From NCBI GenBank assembly GCA_019695345.1, contig JAIBAE010000028.1, forward strand, positions 1 to 47,578: a stretch of 47,578 nucleotides of DNA, written 5' to 3'. The first letter of the stretch is position 1, and each line of letters opens with the position of its first letter. Below, piece after piece: positions 25,596-34,756 of this stretch. A program made the position numbers and the translations under genes. Under the pieces are notes generated by a model. The model did no database searches and was not told where the DNA came from. It saw only the letters and a program-made list of their open reading frames with translations. Source of the stretch: Bacteroidota bacterium (GTDB lineage: Bacteria > Bacteroidota > Ignavibacteria > Kapaibacteriales > NICIL-2).

Positions 25596-25619
25596 TTTGC
25601 CCTATCCCTTGAGGGCAAA
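25596..25619. other. 8-bp hairpin upstream of the second sigma gene
   Basis: TTTGCCCT and AGGGCAAA form a perfect stem with an 8-nt loop, 40 nt before the sigma start. The following bases are A-rich rather than T-rich. It may be a weak terminator for the LamG gene or a leader hairpin of the sigma mRNA. Confidence 0.45.
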
Positions 25620-25658
25620 ATATTAAAACATGACATTGTCTGAAGGGGCCTGATTTTT

Positions 25659-26207
25659 TTGGAACCAGATTCTGAAATACAACAAGATAAAAATACAGTG
25701 TTTATATCTTTATTAAACCCTGTTTATGATAATCTTTATCGTTTCGTTCGTGCTTTATCATATAATAGAGAGGATGCCCTTGACTTGCTCCATGACACTC
25801 TATTAACAGCGTACGAACAATTTGAGTCACTCCAAAATAATCAGGCTTTTCTTTCATGGTTATTTACCATAGCGTCGCGTAAACACAAAAGAAACCAATT
25901 TAGGAAAAAGATACTATCATGGATTGTAAACGAGAAATCAAACCATGTATCTCAAAATTATCATGATACAGACGCCGAAATTGAACTACTATATTTTGGT
26001 TTATCGCATCTACCACTAAAAGTAAAAGAGGCATTGATTTTATCCGAAATCAATGGATTTTCTTTAAAGGAAATTCAAGATATCCAAGGCGGCTCACTTT
26101 CTGGTGTCAAATCGAGAGTAGCCAGAGGCAAGCAAAAACTCCGAGAAGTTATTGAAAAAGAAGTTAAACAAAACTTGATTTTCAATAATCCAGATTTTAG
26201 GTTATAA
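25659..26207 (+). CDS. ECF-type RNA polymerase sigma factor (WD40/lectin locus)
   Basis: 182 aa from a TTG start at 25659, with AAGGGG about 12 nt upstream; no in-frame ATG exists near the N-terminus. Region 2 shows NREDALDLLHDTLLTAYEQF and an FLSWLFTIASR helix. Region 4 shows LPLKVKEALILSEINGFSLKEI followed by SGVKSRVARGKQKLRE. The gene and its two downstream neighbours are clearly more AT-rich than the housekeeping genes, suggesting acquisition as a block. By position its anti-sigma partner should be the membrane WD40 protein encoded 60 bp downstream. Confidence 0.88.
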   Translation: MEPDSEIQQDKNTVFISLLNPVYDNLYRFVRALSYNREDALDLLHDTLLTAYEQFESLQNNQAFLSWLFTIASRKHKRNQFRKKILSWIVNEKSNHVSQNYHDTDAEIELLYFGLSHLPLKVKEALILSEINGFSLKEIQDIQGGSLSGVKSRVARGKQKLREVIEKEVKQNLIFNNPDFRL

Positions 26208-26267
26208 AATCAAGGGACAGCCACATAATCCATACTTTATAATGAAAAGATTAATTGATTGTTAACT

Positions 26268-27737
26268 ATGCTTCCTAATCACAAGGATTATATTGACTAC
26301 TTGTTCTCGCGGGCACGAACACAGAAGCCACAGACACCTGTTAGGGAAATTGAGGAACTGATTCGTAATATTGACACGAACAAAACCCCTTCAAATAGAC
26401 TATGGTATCTAAAAAATATTCGTTGGATTTCCGCTTTTGTGGTGTTCTTTGGGGTCTATCTAGCCATACATTTTATAGATAATTTTGATTCTAATGAAAA
26501 CACGACTACTACTATACAGTCTAAAACTACATCAGAAACAGATTCCAGACCTAGTCAAGAAAGATTTGGCATACAAAAAGTCATCAAAGGACATGACACT
26601 CTAGAAATCAACAAAACAAGTATAACTACAGTTGGAGATACATCATTTGATGCTAATGATGCTATAATAGAATCGGACAAACATGAACAAAAAGTTGTTA
26701 GACAAAATATTATAACTGACGCCAAAGAGCATATACTCATTACTTTTCAGGATTCGTGTTATTATACCTTAACATCTCAGATTTTACAAACGACCGAAAT
26801 ACAACAGCCTATTCCCGCGTCCCAACAAGTGCAGTTTACTAATAATAAGCAACCTAATAATGCCAGAGAATCAATAGTATGCATAAAATGGCATCCTAAT
26901 AACACGAATATCTTGTTTGTTAAAGATAGTAGCAACTATATATATGACTTTAGCACCATAAGTAGTAAAATTGAAAGATTGTTCAAAGGACATACTGCCG
27001 CCGTTACTGATGTATCATGCTCGCCTGATTCATTAACATTTATATCAGGAGCAAAAGACGGATCAGCTATTATTTGGTCATATAATCTTAACCTAAAGCA
27101 GCAGCAACTGAATGATGCTGCTGATGGGAAAATATATAAGGTTGACTATTCAAAAAATGGACACTACGTAACTACAGGCTCAAATGGCGTAACTACATTG
27201 TATAAACTATTTCCCATTGAATACATCATTGATTATCCGCTAACATATGGTGGAATTCATAAACAAAGTCCAAGTAGTGAGCTAACAGCAATTGGTTATT
27301 ATGATAGTCTCCATATTGTAAACCATTACAGCACAAAGGGTATTATAAACTACAAAAGTAGTGCTATTATAAATACAATTTCATGGTCACCAGATTCAAA
27401 ACTTGTAGCACTTGGTTTATTTAATGGGAACATTGAAATTGTAAATTCTGAATCAGGAGAATTACAACAACTCATAAACTTAAAAACAGAGTCGCCTCTA
27501 TATGTATCATGGAACCCGAATCTAGATTATTTGGCTGCAGGATATATACTAAACAATAACGATACAACATTCGTGTTAAATCCGTTCACTGGTGATATTC
27601 TGTATTCAAATTGCGGTGGATATTTACCTGATTGGAGTTGGGATGGAAAATCCCTTGCAATAGGAAGCAATAATGGTATGATTAGAGTATTAAAGAATAT
27701 AAGAGTTATTAAAACCAACCAACGAAACATAAATTAA
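26268..27737 (+). CDS. Membrane protein with extracytoplasmic WD40 propeller, candidate anti-sigma factor
   Basis: 489 aa from ATG 26268 (a TTG at 26259 is also possible). Residues 1-52 are a short polar cytoplasmic part with no zinc motif, starting MLPNHKDYIDYLFSRAR. One membrane helix follows (about 53-71), then a Ser/Thr-rich linker (about 75-200) and a WD40-type propeller (about 205-489) with repeats such as CSPDSLTFISGAKDGSAIIW and SWSPDSKLVALGLFNGNIEI. Position after the sigma gene, topology and the short cytoplasmic stub suggest it binds the sigma factor inside and senses something outside. The anti-sigma role is inferred from context only; I see no sequence match to a known anti-sigma domain. 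The propeller is paralogous to that of the secreted protein encoded next. Confidence 0.75.
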   Translation: MLPNHKDYIDYLFSRARTQKPQTPVREIEELIRNIDTNKTPSNRLWYLKNIRWISAFVVFFGVYLAIHFIDNFDSNENTTTTIQSKTTSETDSRPSQERFGIQKVIKGHDTLEINKTSITTVGDTSFDANDAIIESDKHEQKVVRQNIITDAKEHILITFQDSCYYTLTSQILQTTEIQQPIPASQQVQFTNNKQPNNARESIVCIKWHPNNTNILFVKDSSNYIYDFSTISSKIERLFKGHTAAVTDVSCSPDSLTFISGAKDGSAIIWSYNLNLKQQQLNDAADGKIYKVDYSKNGHYVTTGSNGVTTLYKLFPIEYIIDYPLTYGGIHKQSPSSELTAIGYYDSLHIVNHYSTKGIINYKSSAIINTISWSPDSKLVALGLFNGNIEIVNSESGELQQLINLKTESPLYVSWNPNLDYLAAGYILNNNDTTFVLNPFTGDILYSNCGGYLPDWSWDGKSLAIGSNNGMIRVLKNIRVIKTNQRNIN

Positions 27738-27843
27738 TGTGTTAATGTTGTCAGGAGGCTGATAATACGATGGCTTTAAAAATTTGGTAGAATTCTATTG
27801 CACAAGAACAATTACATTTTTTTTAACTATTACTGACCTTGCC

Positions 27844-30108
27844 ATGAAAATCCATACCACTCATCCATTTGTTCCAGTCGTATTGACTTTGATGATACTT
27901 TTTTCTATCGAAGTATTGTCTCAAACGTCAATTCAGATACTTTCTCCAAAGCCAGGAAGCAACGTTATAGCTGGGACTTCAATTACAGTTACATGGGTTG
28001 TACAGCCATTAGACGTACCGGTCAATATTGAATTCAGTTCTGATAGTGGTTCCAATTGGAAAATTCTTGCAAGTAATATATCTGGTGGAAAATGGATTTG
28101 GACTTCAGTACCTAATGCTTTTACAAATAAATGTCTCATTAGAATTAGCACAGAAAAATTAACTGGATGTGGGTTAAAACAGTGGAATTCTAATAAGATA
28201 ATTGAGACAAATAAACAAAACGATGTATTGTGGTTAGCTTGGAACCCGAATAACAAGGATTTAGTTTCTGTACATAGTGGATATAACAACGCAACTGTAT
28301 GGAATGTAATTACATCTAAACAGTCCTTATTATTAACTGGCCATAGTTCAAACCTTCGATCTGTTATCTGTAGCCCGGATAGCAACAAGATATTAACAGG
28401 AGGATTCGATGGATCTTCAATTGTCTGGTCGGCTCGTGATGGTAGCATTATCCAAAGAATACAAGACGCATCAAATGGATTAGACTATCGTGTAGATTGG
28501 TCAAAGGACGGGAAGTATATTACGACTGGTTTTAATGGTGTAACTCATATGTACAATACAACCACTTATTCTGCAATTAGAAGTTATCCTAGTAGCTATG
28601 GCGGTGTGCATAAGCAAAGTCCTAATAGCCAATTAATTGCTATGGGGTATTATTCCGGATTACATATAATTAATCATGTGACGGGTACTTCAACAATACA
28701 TCACAACTGTAATGCCACTGTTAATACTATATCGTGGAGCCATGATTCCAAGTATGTAGCTGTTGGAACATATGACGGCACAATAGAAGTTATAGACGCA
28801 TATACAGGGCAGTTAGTAAAAACATACAATTTCCAAGGTATGGTTAATGTTAACTGGCATCCCTCTTGTTATTTCCTTGCAGCCGGAGTTTACAGTAGTA
28901 GCCATGATTCTACCATAGTATTCAACTTTCTTACCGATAGTACAGTTATATCAACAAATTGCGGAGGTATGCCTGAGTGGAATTGGGAAGGGAGTATACT
29001 AGCTCTTGGTAAACATAATGGAGATATTTGCTTATTGAATACAGATTTTGGTATGCAAGTCGAAAGAATTAACGCAATATCTGGGTTTACAATTTTACCT
29101 CCATGTGGTGATGATATAACAAAAACTTTATCACTAAAGGATATGTACAAATATGGAAACGCACATGAAACATCATCTTCAATCTTACTGACTTACGATT
29201 ACCAAAATCAGGCAGGCGCATGCTGGAGCAAGCAAAAATATGATTTATCCAAAGGATTTACATCTACATTCCAATTCAGAATATCCAAATGTAATGATAA
29301 TGGTATCGCTGATGGTAGTGAACCGGGTGCAGATGGTATTGCATTTGTCATCCAAAATGACGGTGTAGATATGTATTACAAAGCCGCAGAAAACATTGGT
29401 TATGATGGTATTAAGAATTCTATTGCAATAGAATATGATACCTATAATAATAAGGATACTAGAAAAGACAAAGATGGTAATCATATAGCAGTTCAGTCGA
29501 ATGGCGTAAATCCCAATTCATCATATCATGCAGAACCTATTATGAAAGGATATACCTCTAACATTCCCGTTATATCCTCTGGGAAAATATATTTTTCCAA
29601 AGTTATTTATGACTCAAAAGTCTCATCATTTAGTATTTTTCTTGATGAATCGGGTATGTTCAATTCTCCTGTTCTTGTTGTAAAAGGTATAGACCTTTCT
29701 ACATTGTTAAAATTAGATAATGGAAAGGCGTGGGTTGGTTTTACAGGATCAACTGGCACCGCAATAGAAGAGCATGAAATTTTAGGGTGGACTTTAACTC
29801 CATGCAATGGTAACACAACGGAAATAACGTCTCCCTTTGTACAGGAGCAGTATGACACCATAGAGGTATTTCCAAATCCTTCTAGTGGTATTATTAATAT
29901 ACAACTCAATGTAAACACACCTGCAAATACAACTTTAATAATTACCGACATAAAAGGAGAAATCATTACAACTGTGCATTGTGGAGTACTTGAAAAAGGC
30001 AGTCATTATTTCCAAATTAACGGAGATAATTTACCAAGTGGTACCTATTACTATCACTATATAAGTGGTATGGAAATCAAGTACGGGAAATTAACCGTAA
30101 TTCACTAA
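27844..30108 (+). CDS. Secreted WD40 propeller / L-type lectin protein with T9SS sorting domain
   Basis: 754 aa from ATG 27844, which begins a signal peptide ending near VLSQ; a longer frame from 27784 lacks support. An Ig-like domain of the Kre9/Knh1 type (about residues 30-105, SPKPGSNVIAGTSITVTW) is followed by a WD40 propeller (about 128-405). Next comes an L-type (legume-like) lectin domain (about 419-653) with EPGADGIAFVIQNDG, NSIAIEYDTYNN and AWVGFTGSTG. The C-terminal T9SS type A sorting domain (about 672-754) contains VFPNPSSGIINI and PSGTYYYHY. The protein should be displayed on or released from the cell and bind carbohydrate. Its propeller aligns with the neighbouring membrane protein throughout, for example YGGVHKQSPNSQLIAMGYY against YGGIHKQSPSSELTAIGYY. 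Confidence 0.87.
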   Translation: MKIHTTHPFVPVVLTLMILFSIEVLSQTSIQILSPKPGSNVIAGTSITVTWVVQPLDVPVNIEFSSDSGSNWKILASNISGGKWIWTSVPNAFTNKCLIRISTEKLTGCGLKQWNSNKIIETNKQNDVLWLAWNPNNKDLVSVHSGYNNATVWNVITSKQSLLLTGHSSNLRSVICSPDSNKILTGGFDGSSIVWSARDGSIIQRIQDASNGLDYRVDWSKDGKYITTGFNGVTHMYNTTTYSAIRSYPSSYGGVHKQSPNSQLIAMGYYSGLHIINHVTGTSTIHHNCNATVNTISWSHDSKYVAVGTYDGTIEVIDAYTGQLVKTYNFQGMVNVNWHPSCYFLAAGVYSSSHDSTIVFNFLTDSTVISTNCGGMPEWNWEGSILALGKHNGDICLLNTDFGMQVERINAISGFTILPPCGDDITKTLSLKDMYKYGNAHETSSSILLTYDYQNQAGACWSKQKYDLSKGFTSTFQFRISKCNDNGIADGSEPGADGIAFVIQNDGVDMYYKAAENIGYDGIKNSIAIEYDTYNNKDTRKDKDGNHIAVQSNGVNPNSSYHAEPIMKGYTSNIPVISSGKIYFSKVIYDSKVSSFSIFLDESGMFNSPVLVVKGIDLSTLLKLDNGKAWVGFTGSTGTAIEEHEILGWTLTPCNGNTTEITSPFVQEQYDTIEVFPNPSSGIINIQLNVNTPANTTLIITDIKGEIITTVHCGVLEKGSHYFQINGDNLPSGTYYYHYISGMEIKYGKLTVIH

Positions 30109-30155
30109 TATATATATGTAGATTCAAATTAAAGAACAAGTAGTTCAACTGAGTA

Positions 30156-31058
30156 TTAGCTTCTTACAAATTCTTCTATTAATGAAAATCTACTTGGGTG
30201 TACAAAGAAACAATCTCTAACACCATTATCTACACTGCGTACAATAGAATTTGCTTTATATAAAGCCCCATTCTGATAGTTGTAGAACTCATATCCATAT
30301 TTGGTCATAATAAAATCCAATTGAAGTTCTATCTGATTAAACAATGTTTCGCAAATAATAATAGGTTTGATATGCTGAAGAACATCAGCAGCACCAGATA
30401 AAATAATATGTTCTGTTGCCTCTGTATCTATTTTCATCAAGGTTATTTCAGAAATACTATGCTCTTTTACAAAAGAATCAAGAGTTGTTGTAGGTACTAT
30501 GGTTTGAGTCATTCGTATGTCTGTTTTAACTTCTTTAAAGTTACCCACTCCACCTAGATTATGCTCTAACCACTGATATTTTTCATTCTGCATCTCATAA
30601 AAAGTTATTTCTCCATCCTTGTCAGAAAGAGCTATTTTATGCGGATGCACTCTTCCTCGAAGATTGTTCAGTTCAATATTTTCTTCTAAAAAAATATAAG
30701 GGCTGTGTGCCGGTTCAAAGGCGTGAACTGTGATGCTGGAATTAATAATTGCAGCAAGAATCGAATAGTGTCCTGTATTTGCACCAATATCTATAAAACA
30801 AGAGCATTTCTTGCTCAAATCTTCAAAAATATTAGTGTACTCAAACGACTCTAATCCATTCCAATAAATCAAATGTGTAGTATAGTTTGTTTGATTAGTT
30901 GAAAATAAAACAGACTGTCCAAATTTAGTAACGGTCTTTACTTTTCCCGATGGTGGCAACTGAATATTCGGAAATATCGGAGAAAGTAACTTGTTTATAG
31001 AGCGCAATATCTGATTAATAAACGGAGAATAAATGAACTTGTAAATAATTTGTTTCAT
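30156..31058 (-). CDS. FkbM-family methyltransferase
   Basis: 300 aa. SAM-dependent methyltransferase fold: CFIDIGANTGHYSILAAI (SAM-binding loop), VHAFEPAHSPYIFLEENIEL, KIALSDKDGEITFYE, and the FkbM-typical ISEITLMKIDTEATEHIILSGA. FkbM enzymes O-methylate sugars or natural products. Located directly downstream of the flippase on the minus strand (24 bp gap), it probably methylates a surface polysaccharide sugar. AT-rich, like the locus to its left. Confidence 0.88.
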   Translation of the reverse strand: MKQIIYKFIYSPFINQILRSINKLLSPIFPNIQLPPSGKVKTVTKFGQSVLFSTNQTNYTTHLIYWNGLESFEYTNIFEDLSKKCSCFIDIGANTGHYSILAAIINSSITVHAFEPAHSPYIFLEENIELNNLRGRVHPHKIALSDKDGEITFYEMQNEKYQWLEHNLGGVGNFKEVKTDIRMTQTIVPTTTLDSFVKEHSISEITLMKIDTEATEHIILSGAADVLQHIKPIIICETLFNQIELQLDFIMTKYGYEFYNYQNGALYKANSIVRSVDNGVRDCFFVHPSRFSLIEEFVRS

Positions 31059-31082
31059 GACTAATGTTAAATTGTGTTTTTT

Positions 31083-32405
31083 CTAAATACGTATTCGAAA
31101 ATAATTATAAGCATCAGGTATTGCCCGAAATATCATTGGAAATGTTAATCCGGTTTTACGTGATACATAGATAAATTGTTGAACTGCAAGCGACACAATA
31201 TACATTACTGTCCCTAAAGCATAATATTCAATTCTTCCCAAAGAACCAACGCAAATATAAGTACTCACCCCAATGATTGCAGCTATGCAAACCTGTTGCA
31301 ATAATGTTTTCACGGCATTAAATGCCATAATAACTGAGGATAATATTGTAACTGGTAGGAACAGTGATGCAATTATTAACACATTAAAGGCATGCGATGA
31401 ATTTTTAAATTTAGCTCCTAATAAAGACACCAGTATATCTGTAGCTCCTGCTTCTAAAATCATTACTATAAAGATACTTGGTATTAGTAAAAAAGATATA
31501 GACTTTGAGATTGTAGTAGTTAGTCTATCATATTTTTTCTCACCAATCAACCTAATTGCTAAGGGATATATTAAACCACCTACAGCGTCAACACCTTGTT
31601 CAAACACCCTATACAACGTCTTAGCAGCATTATACACCCCAACTGCACCTGCATCATGAAAAAAGTACAATAACAAAAAGCCATCTAACTGACGAACAAT
31701 ATTATGTGTAGTACTTACACCAGCTTGCGGCAACCCAAATGTAATAATATCCTTAAAGGTTATCTCCCCCCTCATACCAAACCCTAAAAGTCCTCTCGAG
31801 AGTACTACCGCAGTTACAGAGCTAACCAACATACCCGTAAATGCTATAAGCGATAACAAATGAAATTTATCAATCGAACTTGTTAAGGGGTTACTTAAAC
31901 TTCCGTTTGCTATCAACCAAAATGTTAACCCAGACATAGTACCAAACCAAGAAAAATTCACCCAAAAGATTTGCTTCATCTGCAAATCACGCAACAGCAA
32001 TTTTAAGCAGAATGATCTTGGGATGGTAAGTAAACAATACACCGGTAGCCATAATGCTACCTGGGCAATGCGGGGCTCGTTAAATATAGTTGCCAGTACC
32101 GAATGTAACAGCGCAATAAGAACCGAGAACCCCATAACAACACTAATATGCAACACTCCGGAAATAGTATTCACCTTGGGTCTGTTACCCTTATCCATAC
32201 CAAACTGAATAATGCCCTGTAATGCCGAGCCATCGCTTACAATAAATATCCAGGTTTGTAACGCTGTAAGCATAGTAAACAATCCATAGGCAGCAGTATC
32301 ATTTGTTACTTTTATCTGTACAATGGTTACAAAGCCATATAGGATAAACAGCAGTTTGTCTACTGCCGTCCACGTTATTTTTCCTAAGTAATCCTGAATG
32401 CGCAT
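31083..32405 (-). CDS. Polysaccharide flippase (Wzx/MATE-like oligosaccharide transporter)
   Basis: 440 aa with about 12 predicted membrane helices. It begins MRIQDYLGKITWTAVDKLLF, the amphipathic start common in Wzx-type flippases, and contains the LLYFFHDAGAVGVYNAAKTLYRV segment typical of the polysaccharide biosynthesis family. It would move undecaprenyl-linked glycan units across the inner membrane. With the FkbM methyltransferase it forms a two-gene minus-strand unit; the glycosyltransferases and polymerase of a full cluster are absent here. Confidence 0.87.
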   Translation of the reverse strand: MRIQDYLGKITWTAVDKLLFILYGFVTIVQIKVTNDTAAYGLFTMLTALQTWIFIVSDGSALQGIIQFGMDKGNRPKVNTISGVLHISVVMGFSVLIALLHSVLATIFNEPRIAQVALWLPVYCLLTIPRSFCLKLLLRDLQMKQIFWVNFSWFGTMSGLTFWLIANGSLSNPLTSSIDKFHLLSLIAFTGMLVSSVTAVVLSRGLLGFGMRGEITFKDIITFGLPQAGVSTTHNIVRQLDGFLLLYFFHDAGAVGVYNAAKTLYRVFEQGVDAVGGLIYPLAIRLIGEKKYDRLTTTISKSISFLLIPSIFIVMILEAGATDILVSLLGAKFKNSSHAFNVLIIASLFLPVTILSSVIMAFNAVKTLLQQVCIAAIIGVSTYICVGSLGRIEYYALGTVMYIVSLAVQQFIYVSRKTGLTFPMIFRAIPDAYNYFRIRI

Positions 32406-32440
32406 GTATGGTGTGTATCCGGTTAAGTAAAGATTGGAAC

Positions 32441-32479
32441 AAAAATAAAAACGCCGGAACGATTATCTCATCCCGGCGT
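32441..32479 (-). terminator. Intrinsic terminator of the small secreted protein gene
   Basis: On the minus strand ACGCCGG/CCGGCGT form a 7-bp stem, followed by TTTTTATTTTTG. It lies 20 nt after the stop of the gene at 32499-32936 and separates it from the flippase gene. Confidence 0.88.
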
Positions 32480-32498
32480 TGTACATAGCATTAAAATA

Positions 32499-32936
32499 TT
32501 ATCTATCGCCAATAGCATCAACAATAAGCTTCTTGTACTGTTGTACGTCCGAATCTACGCTGTTTGCTTGTAAAATACCTGCTGTAGAGCCAAGATATAT
32601 TTTCTGAACAGAGTTATACTTATCACGGCCAATCTCCATAAATACAAGGGTTAATGCATAGTGTGTTTTTCCTTCGCAACGGTAATCGGTAGAAATCAAC
32701 ATTACCACTATATCGCCTTGCTTGGAGGCATCCAAACGCTCAAGCGATGGCTGCTCGGCTGTTTTAATTTTACCACCAATACGTGAGTCCTTTAATGCAT
32801 CAACAAGCTTGGTTGTAAAGCCATTAGGGTTAAAACCGGGCTCGGTATAAACTATAACATTGTTCTGAGCATGTGTGCTAACTGCACTCATAACAACAAA
32901 TACAGCTGCAAGTAAAAACATGTGTGCAATCTTCAT
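32499..32936 (-). CDS. Small periplasmic/secreted protein of unknown function
   Basis: 145 aa with a clear signal peptide (cleavage near STHAQ). The mature part of about 120 residues is mixed alpha/beta, with a repeated theme of YTEPGFNPNGFTTKLVDALK, DIVVMLISTDYRC and KYNSVQKIYLGSTAG. I do not recognise the family. It has its own terminator and an intergenic repeat region upstream, so it is probably monocistronic. Confidence 0.75.
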   Translation of the reverse strand: MKIAHMFLLAAVFVVMSAVSTHAQNNVIVYTEPGFNPNGFTTKLVDALKDSRIGGKIKTAEQPSLERLDASKQGDIVVMLISTDYRCEGKTHYALTLVFMEIGRDKYNSVQKIYLGSTAGILQANSVDSDVQQYKKLIVDAIGDR

Positions 32937-33065
32937 AAAAAGTTCCTTATAGTAATGAATAACGTTAAGTATAAGTGGCGCAAGATAACAATTACCTTAC
33001 GAAGTACGTGGTATTTCCACAGAATACTTTGTACCGACAGTGTGTTTATTAGTTTACAAGTGAAT

Positions 33066-33142
33066 ATCCCGCCACTGCCGAAGCAACACTCAGGCGCGGC
33101 AACTCAGTCCGCTCCAACTGGTGCAGCGTCGCGCTTGACGTG
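33066..33142 (+). repeat. Intergenic repeat family A, forward orientation
   Basis: CCGCCACTGCCGAAGCAACA, then GGCGCGGCAACTCAGTCCGC and ACTGGTGCAGCGTCGC. It pairs with the family C copy at 33222 across the gap between the small secreted protein gene and mraY. Confidence 0.7.
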
Positions 33143-33221
33143 CTTGGTATGGCAACATCCCACTACAACTCTTAGCATATATCAACGATAACCCTACATT
33201 ACATAGCAGCCGAACTCCGTT

Positions 33222-33277
33222 GCACTACGTGGTTCTGTTAACCGGAAACGTTTGGTGCAATCGGGCGACAGCAAAAT
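33222..33277 (+). repeat. Intergenic repeat family C, forward orientation
   Basis: The first block is TACGTGGTTCTGTTAACCGG and the second ACGTTTGGTGCAATCGGGCG, followed by ACAGCAAAA. The remaining gap up to mraY (33278-33492) has an open frame containing RGGYFMGTSRRAALLG but no start codon or family match; I see no gene in it. Confidence 0.72.
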
Positions 33278-33492
33278 TTTATAAGAAATATTTTCATTAA
33301 TAATACACAGAATGCTTGCGGAGTAACACTTACTCCCTATATTCGCGGCGGCTACTTTATGGGAACGTCGCGGCGTGCTGCACTCTTGGGTACTACAAGC
33401 CGCGGCGGTAGCTTCAACCTTGCAGCAGGTTGCATTCCTATAACTCTCCTCTATCACTTCATCGGTATCATATTTTCGGGAGCGCGTACACT

Positions 33493-34626
33493 ATGCTCTA
33501 TTATCTTGCAATGTGGTTGGAACGTGAATTTCAACCGCCGGGGTTCGGGGTATTTAAGTATGTTACATTTCGTTCTGCAGCAGCAGCCATTACAGCATTG
33601 CTAATCAGCTTTGTCGTTGGGCCTCGCATTATTGCAGCCCTTAAACGCAAACAAATGGGCGAACAAGAAAAGCGTGAGCTTGCCGGCGTGGGCAACCACA
33701 ACCTTAAAGCAGGAACCCCAACAATGGGCGGACTTATTGTTCTTACGTCGCTGTTGTTGCCAACATTACTGTGGGCTAACATTTACAGCGCGTATGTTAT
33801 TTTGGTGGTGCTTGTTACTGCGTGGCTTGGTGGCGTTGGCTTTTTAGATGACTACCTTAAAGTAGTAAAGAAGTATAAAAAAGGTTTGATTGGTCGCTAC
33901 AAAATTGTTGGGCAGGTAACTATTGGGTTAATACTTGGCGGCACTATTTATTTCTTCCCACATTGGTTCCCAACAACAAACTACGATACACTACACACGT
34001 TAACTACGGTACCGTTTGCTAAACACATTAATTTCGATTGGGGCTGGCTGTATATTCCTGCGGTTATATTTATTCTTACTGCTACATCAAACGCTGTTAA
34101 CTTAACCGATGGCTTAGATGGCTTGGCTATTGGTACGGTCGGTATTGTTGGATTAACACTTGCTGTGCTTGCATACTTTAGCGGCAATGCGGTGTTTGCC
34201 AATTATCTTAATATCATGCACCTTAACGGCGCAGATGAACTTACAGTATTCTGTGCGGCATTGGTTGGCGCGGCAATGGGATTTTTGTGGTATAATAGTT
34301 ATCCGGCGCAAGTGTTTATGGGCGATACAGGCTCGCTGGCGTTGGGTGGTGCTGTTGGTGCTTTGTGCATTCTTATTAAAAAGGAATTTCTGCTTCCTAT
34401 TCTTGGCGCTATCTTCTTTGCCGAAACATTAAGCGTAATACTGCAAGTAAGCTACTTTAAATATACCAAACGTAAATACGGCGAAGGCAGACGACTATTT
34501 AAGATTGCCCCACTTCATCATCACTTTGAAAAAAGTGGTTGGCACGAAAGTAAGATTGTTGTACGATTCTACATTATTGGAATTATGGTTGCCATTATTA
34601 CTATGGCTACGTTTAAGGTACGGTAA
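33493..34626 (+). CDS. mraY: Phospho-N-acetylmuramoyl-pentapeptide-transferase
   Basis: 377 aa with about ten membrane helices. Family signatures are clear: GTPTMGGLIVL, the cytoplasmic FLDDYLKVVKK with the catalytic aspartates, NAVNLTDGLDGLAIG, and FMGDTGSLALGG, plus the C-terminal HHHFEKSGWHE. It transfers phospho-MurNAc-pentapeptide from UDP to undecaprenyl phosphate, making lipid I. ATG 33493 gives the family-typical start MLYYLAMWLE. Unusually it is outside an mur/fts division cluster, flanked only by repeats and unrelated genes. Confidence 0.97.
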   Translation: MLYYLAMWLEREFQPPGFGVFKYVTFRSAAAAITALLISFVVGPRIIAALKRKQMGEQEKRELAGVGNHNLKAGTPTMGGLIVLTSLLLPTLLWANIYSAYVILVVLVTAWLGGVGFLDDYLKVVKKYKKGLIGRYKIVGQVTIGLILGGTIYFFPHWFPTTNYDTLHTLTTVPFAKHINFDWGWLYIPAVIFILTATSNAVNLTDGLDGLAIGTVGIVGLTLAVLAYFSGNAVFANYLNIMHLNGADELTVFCAALVGAAMGFLWYNSYPAQVFMGDTGSLALGGAVGALCILIKKEFLLPILGAIFFAETLSVILQVSYFKYTKRKYGEGRRLFKIAPLHHHFEKSGWHESKIVVRFYIIGIMVAIITMATFKVR

Positions 34627-34689
34627 TTACACTCAACATTTTCCGGTTGCAATTCAATACTGGTGTGGTAGAAGCAGACCTTCTTTCCG

Positions 34690-34743
34690 GCAGTTGAATG
34701 TATTAGTAGGAACAACCATTTGGTGCCGTCACGCGATAGCAAC
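34690..34743 (+). repeat. Intergenic repeat family C
   Basis: TTCTTTCCGGCAG, then ACCATTTGGTGCCGTCACGC and GATAGCAA. Read along the minus-strand phosphoesterase gene, it starts 14 nt after that gene's stop in the same sense as the copies behind fcl and coaD. Confidence 0.72.
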
Positions 34744-34756
34744 ATTTTCTTGTGTG

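Noticed and set aside
33278..33492. Open frame upstream of mraY encoding RGGYFMGTSRRAALLG
   Set aside because: It has no start codon, begins inside a repeat, and overlaps mraY out of frame. No family resemblance was seen.
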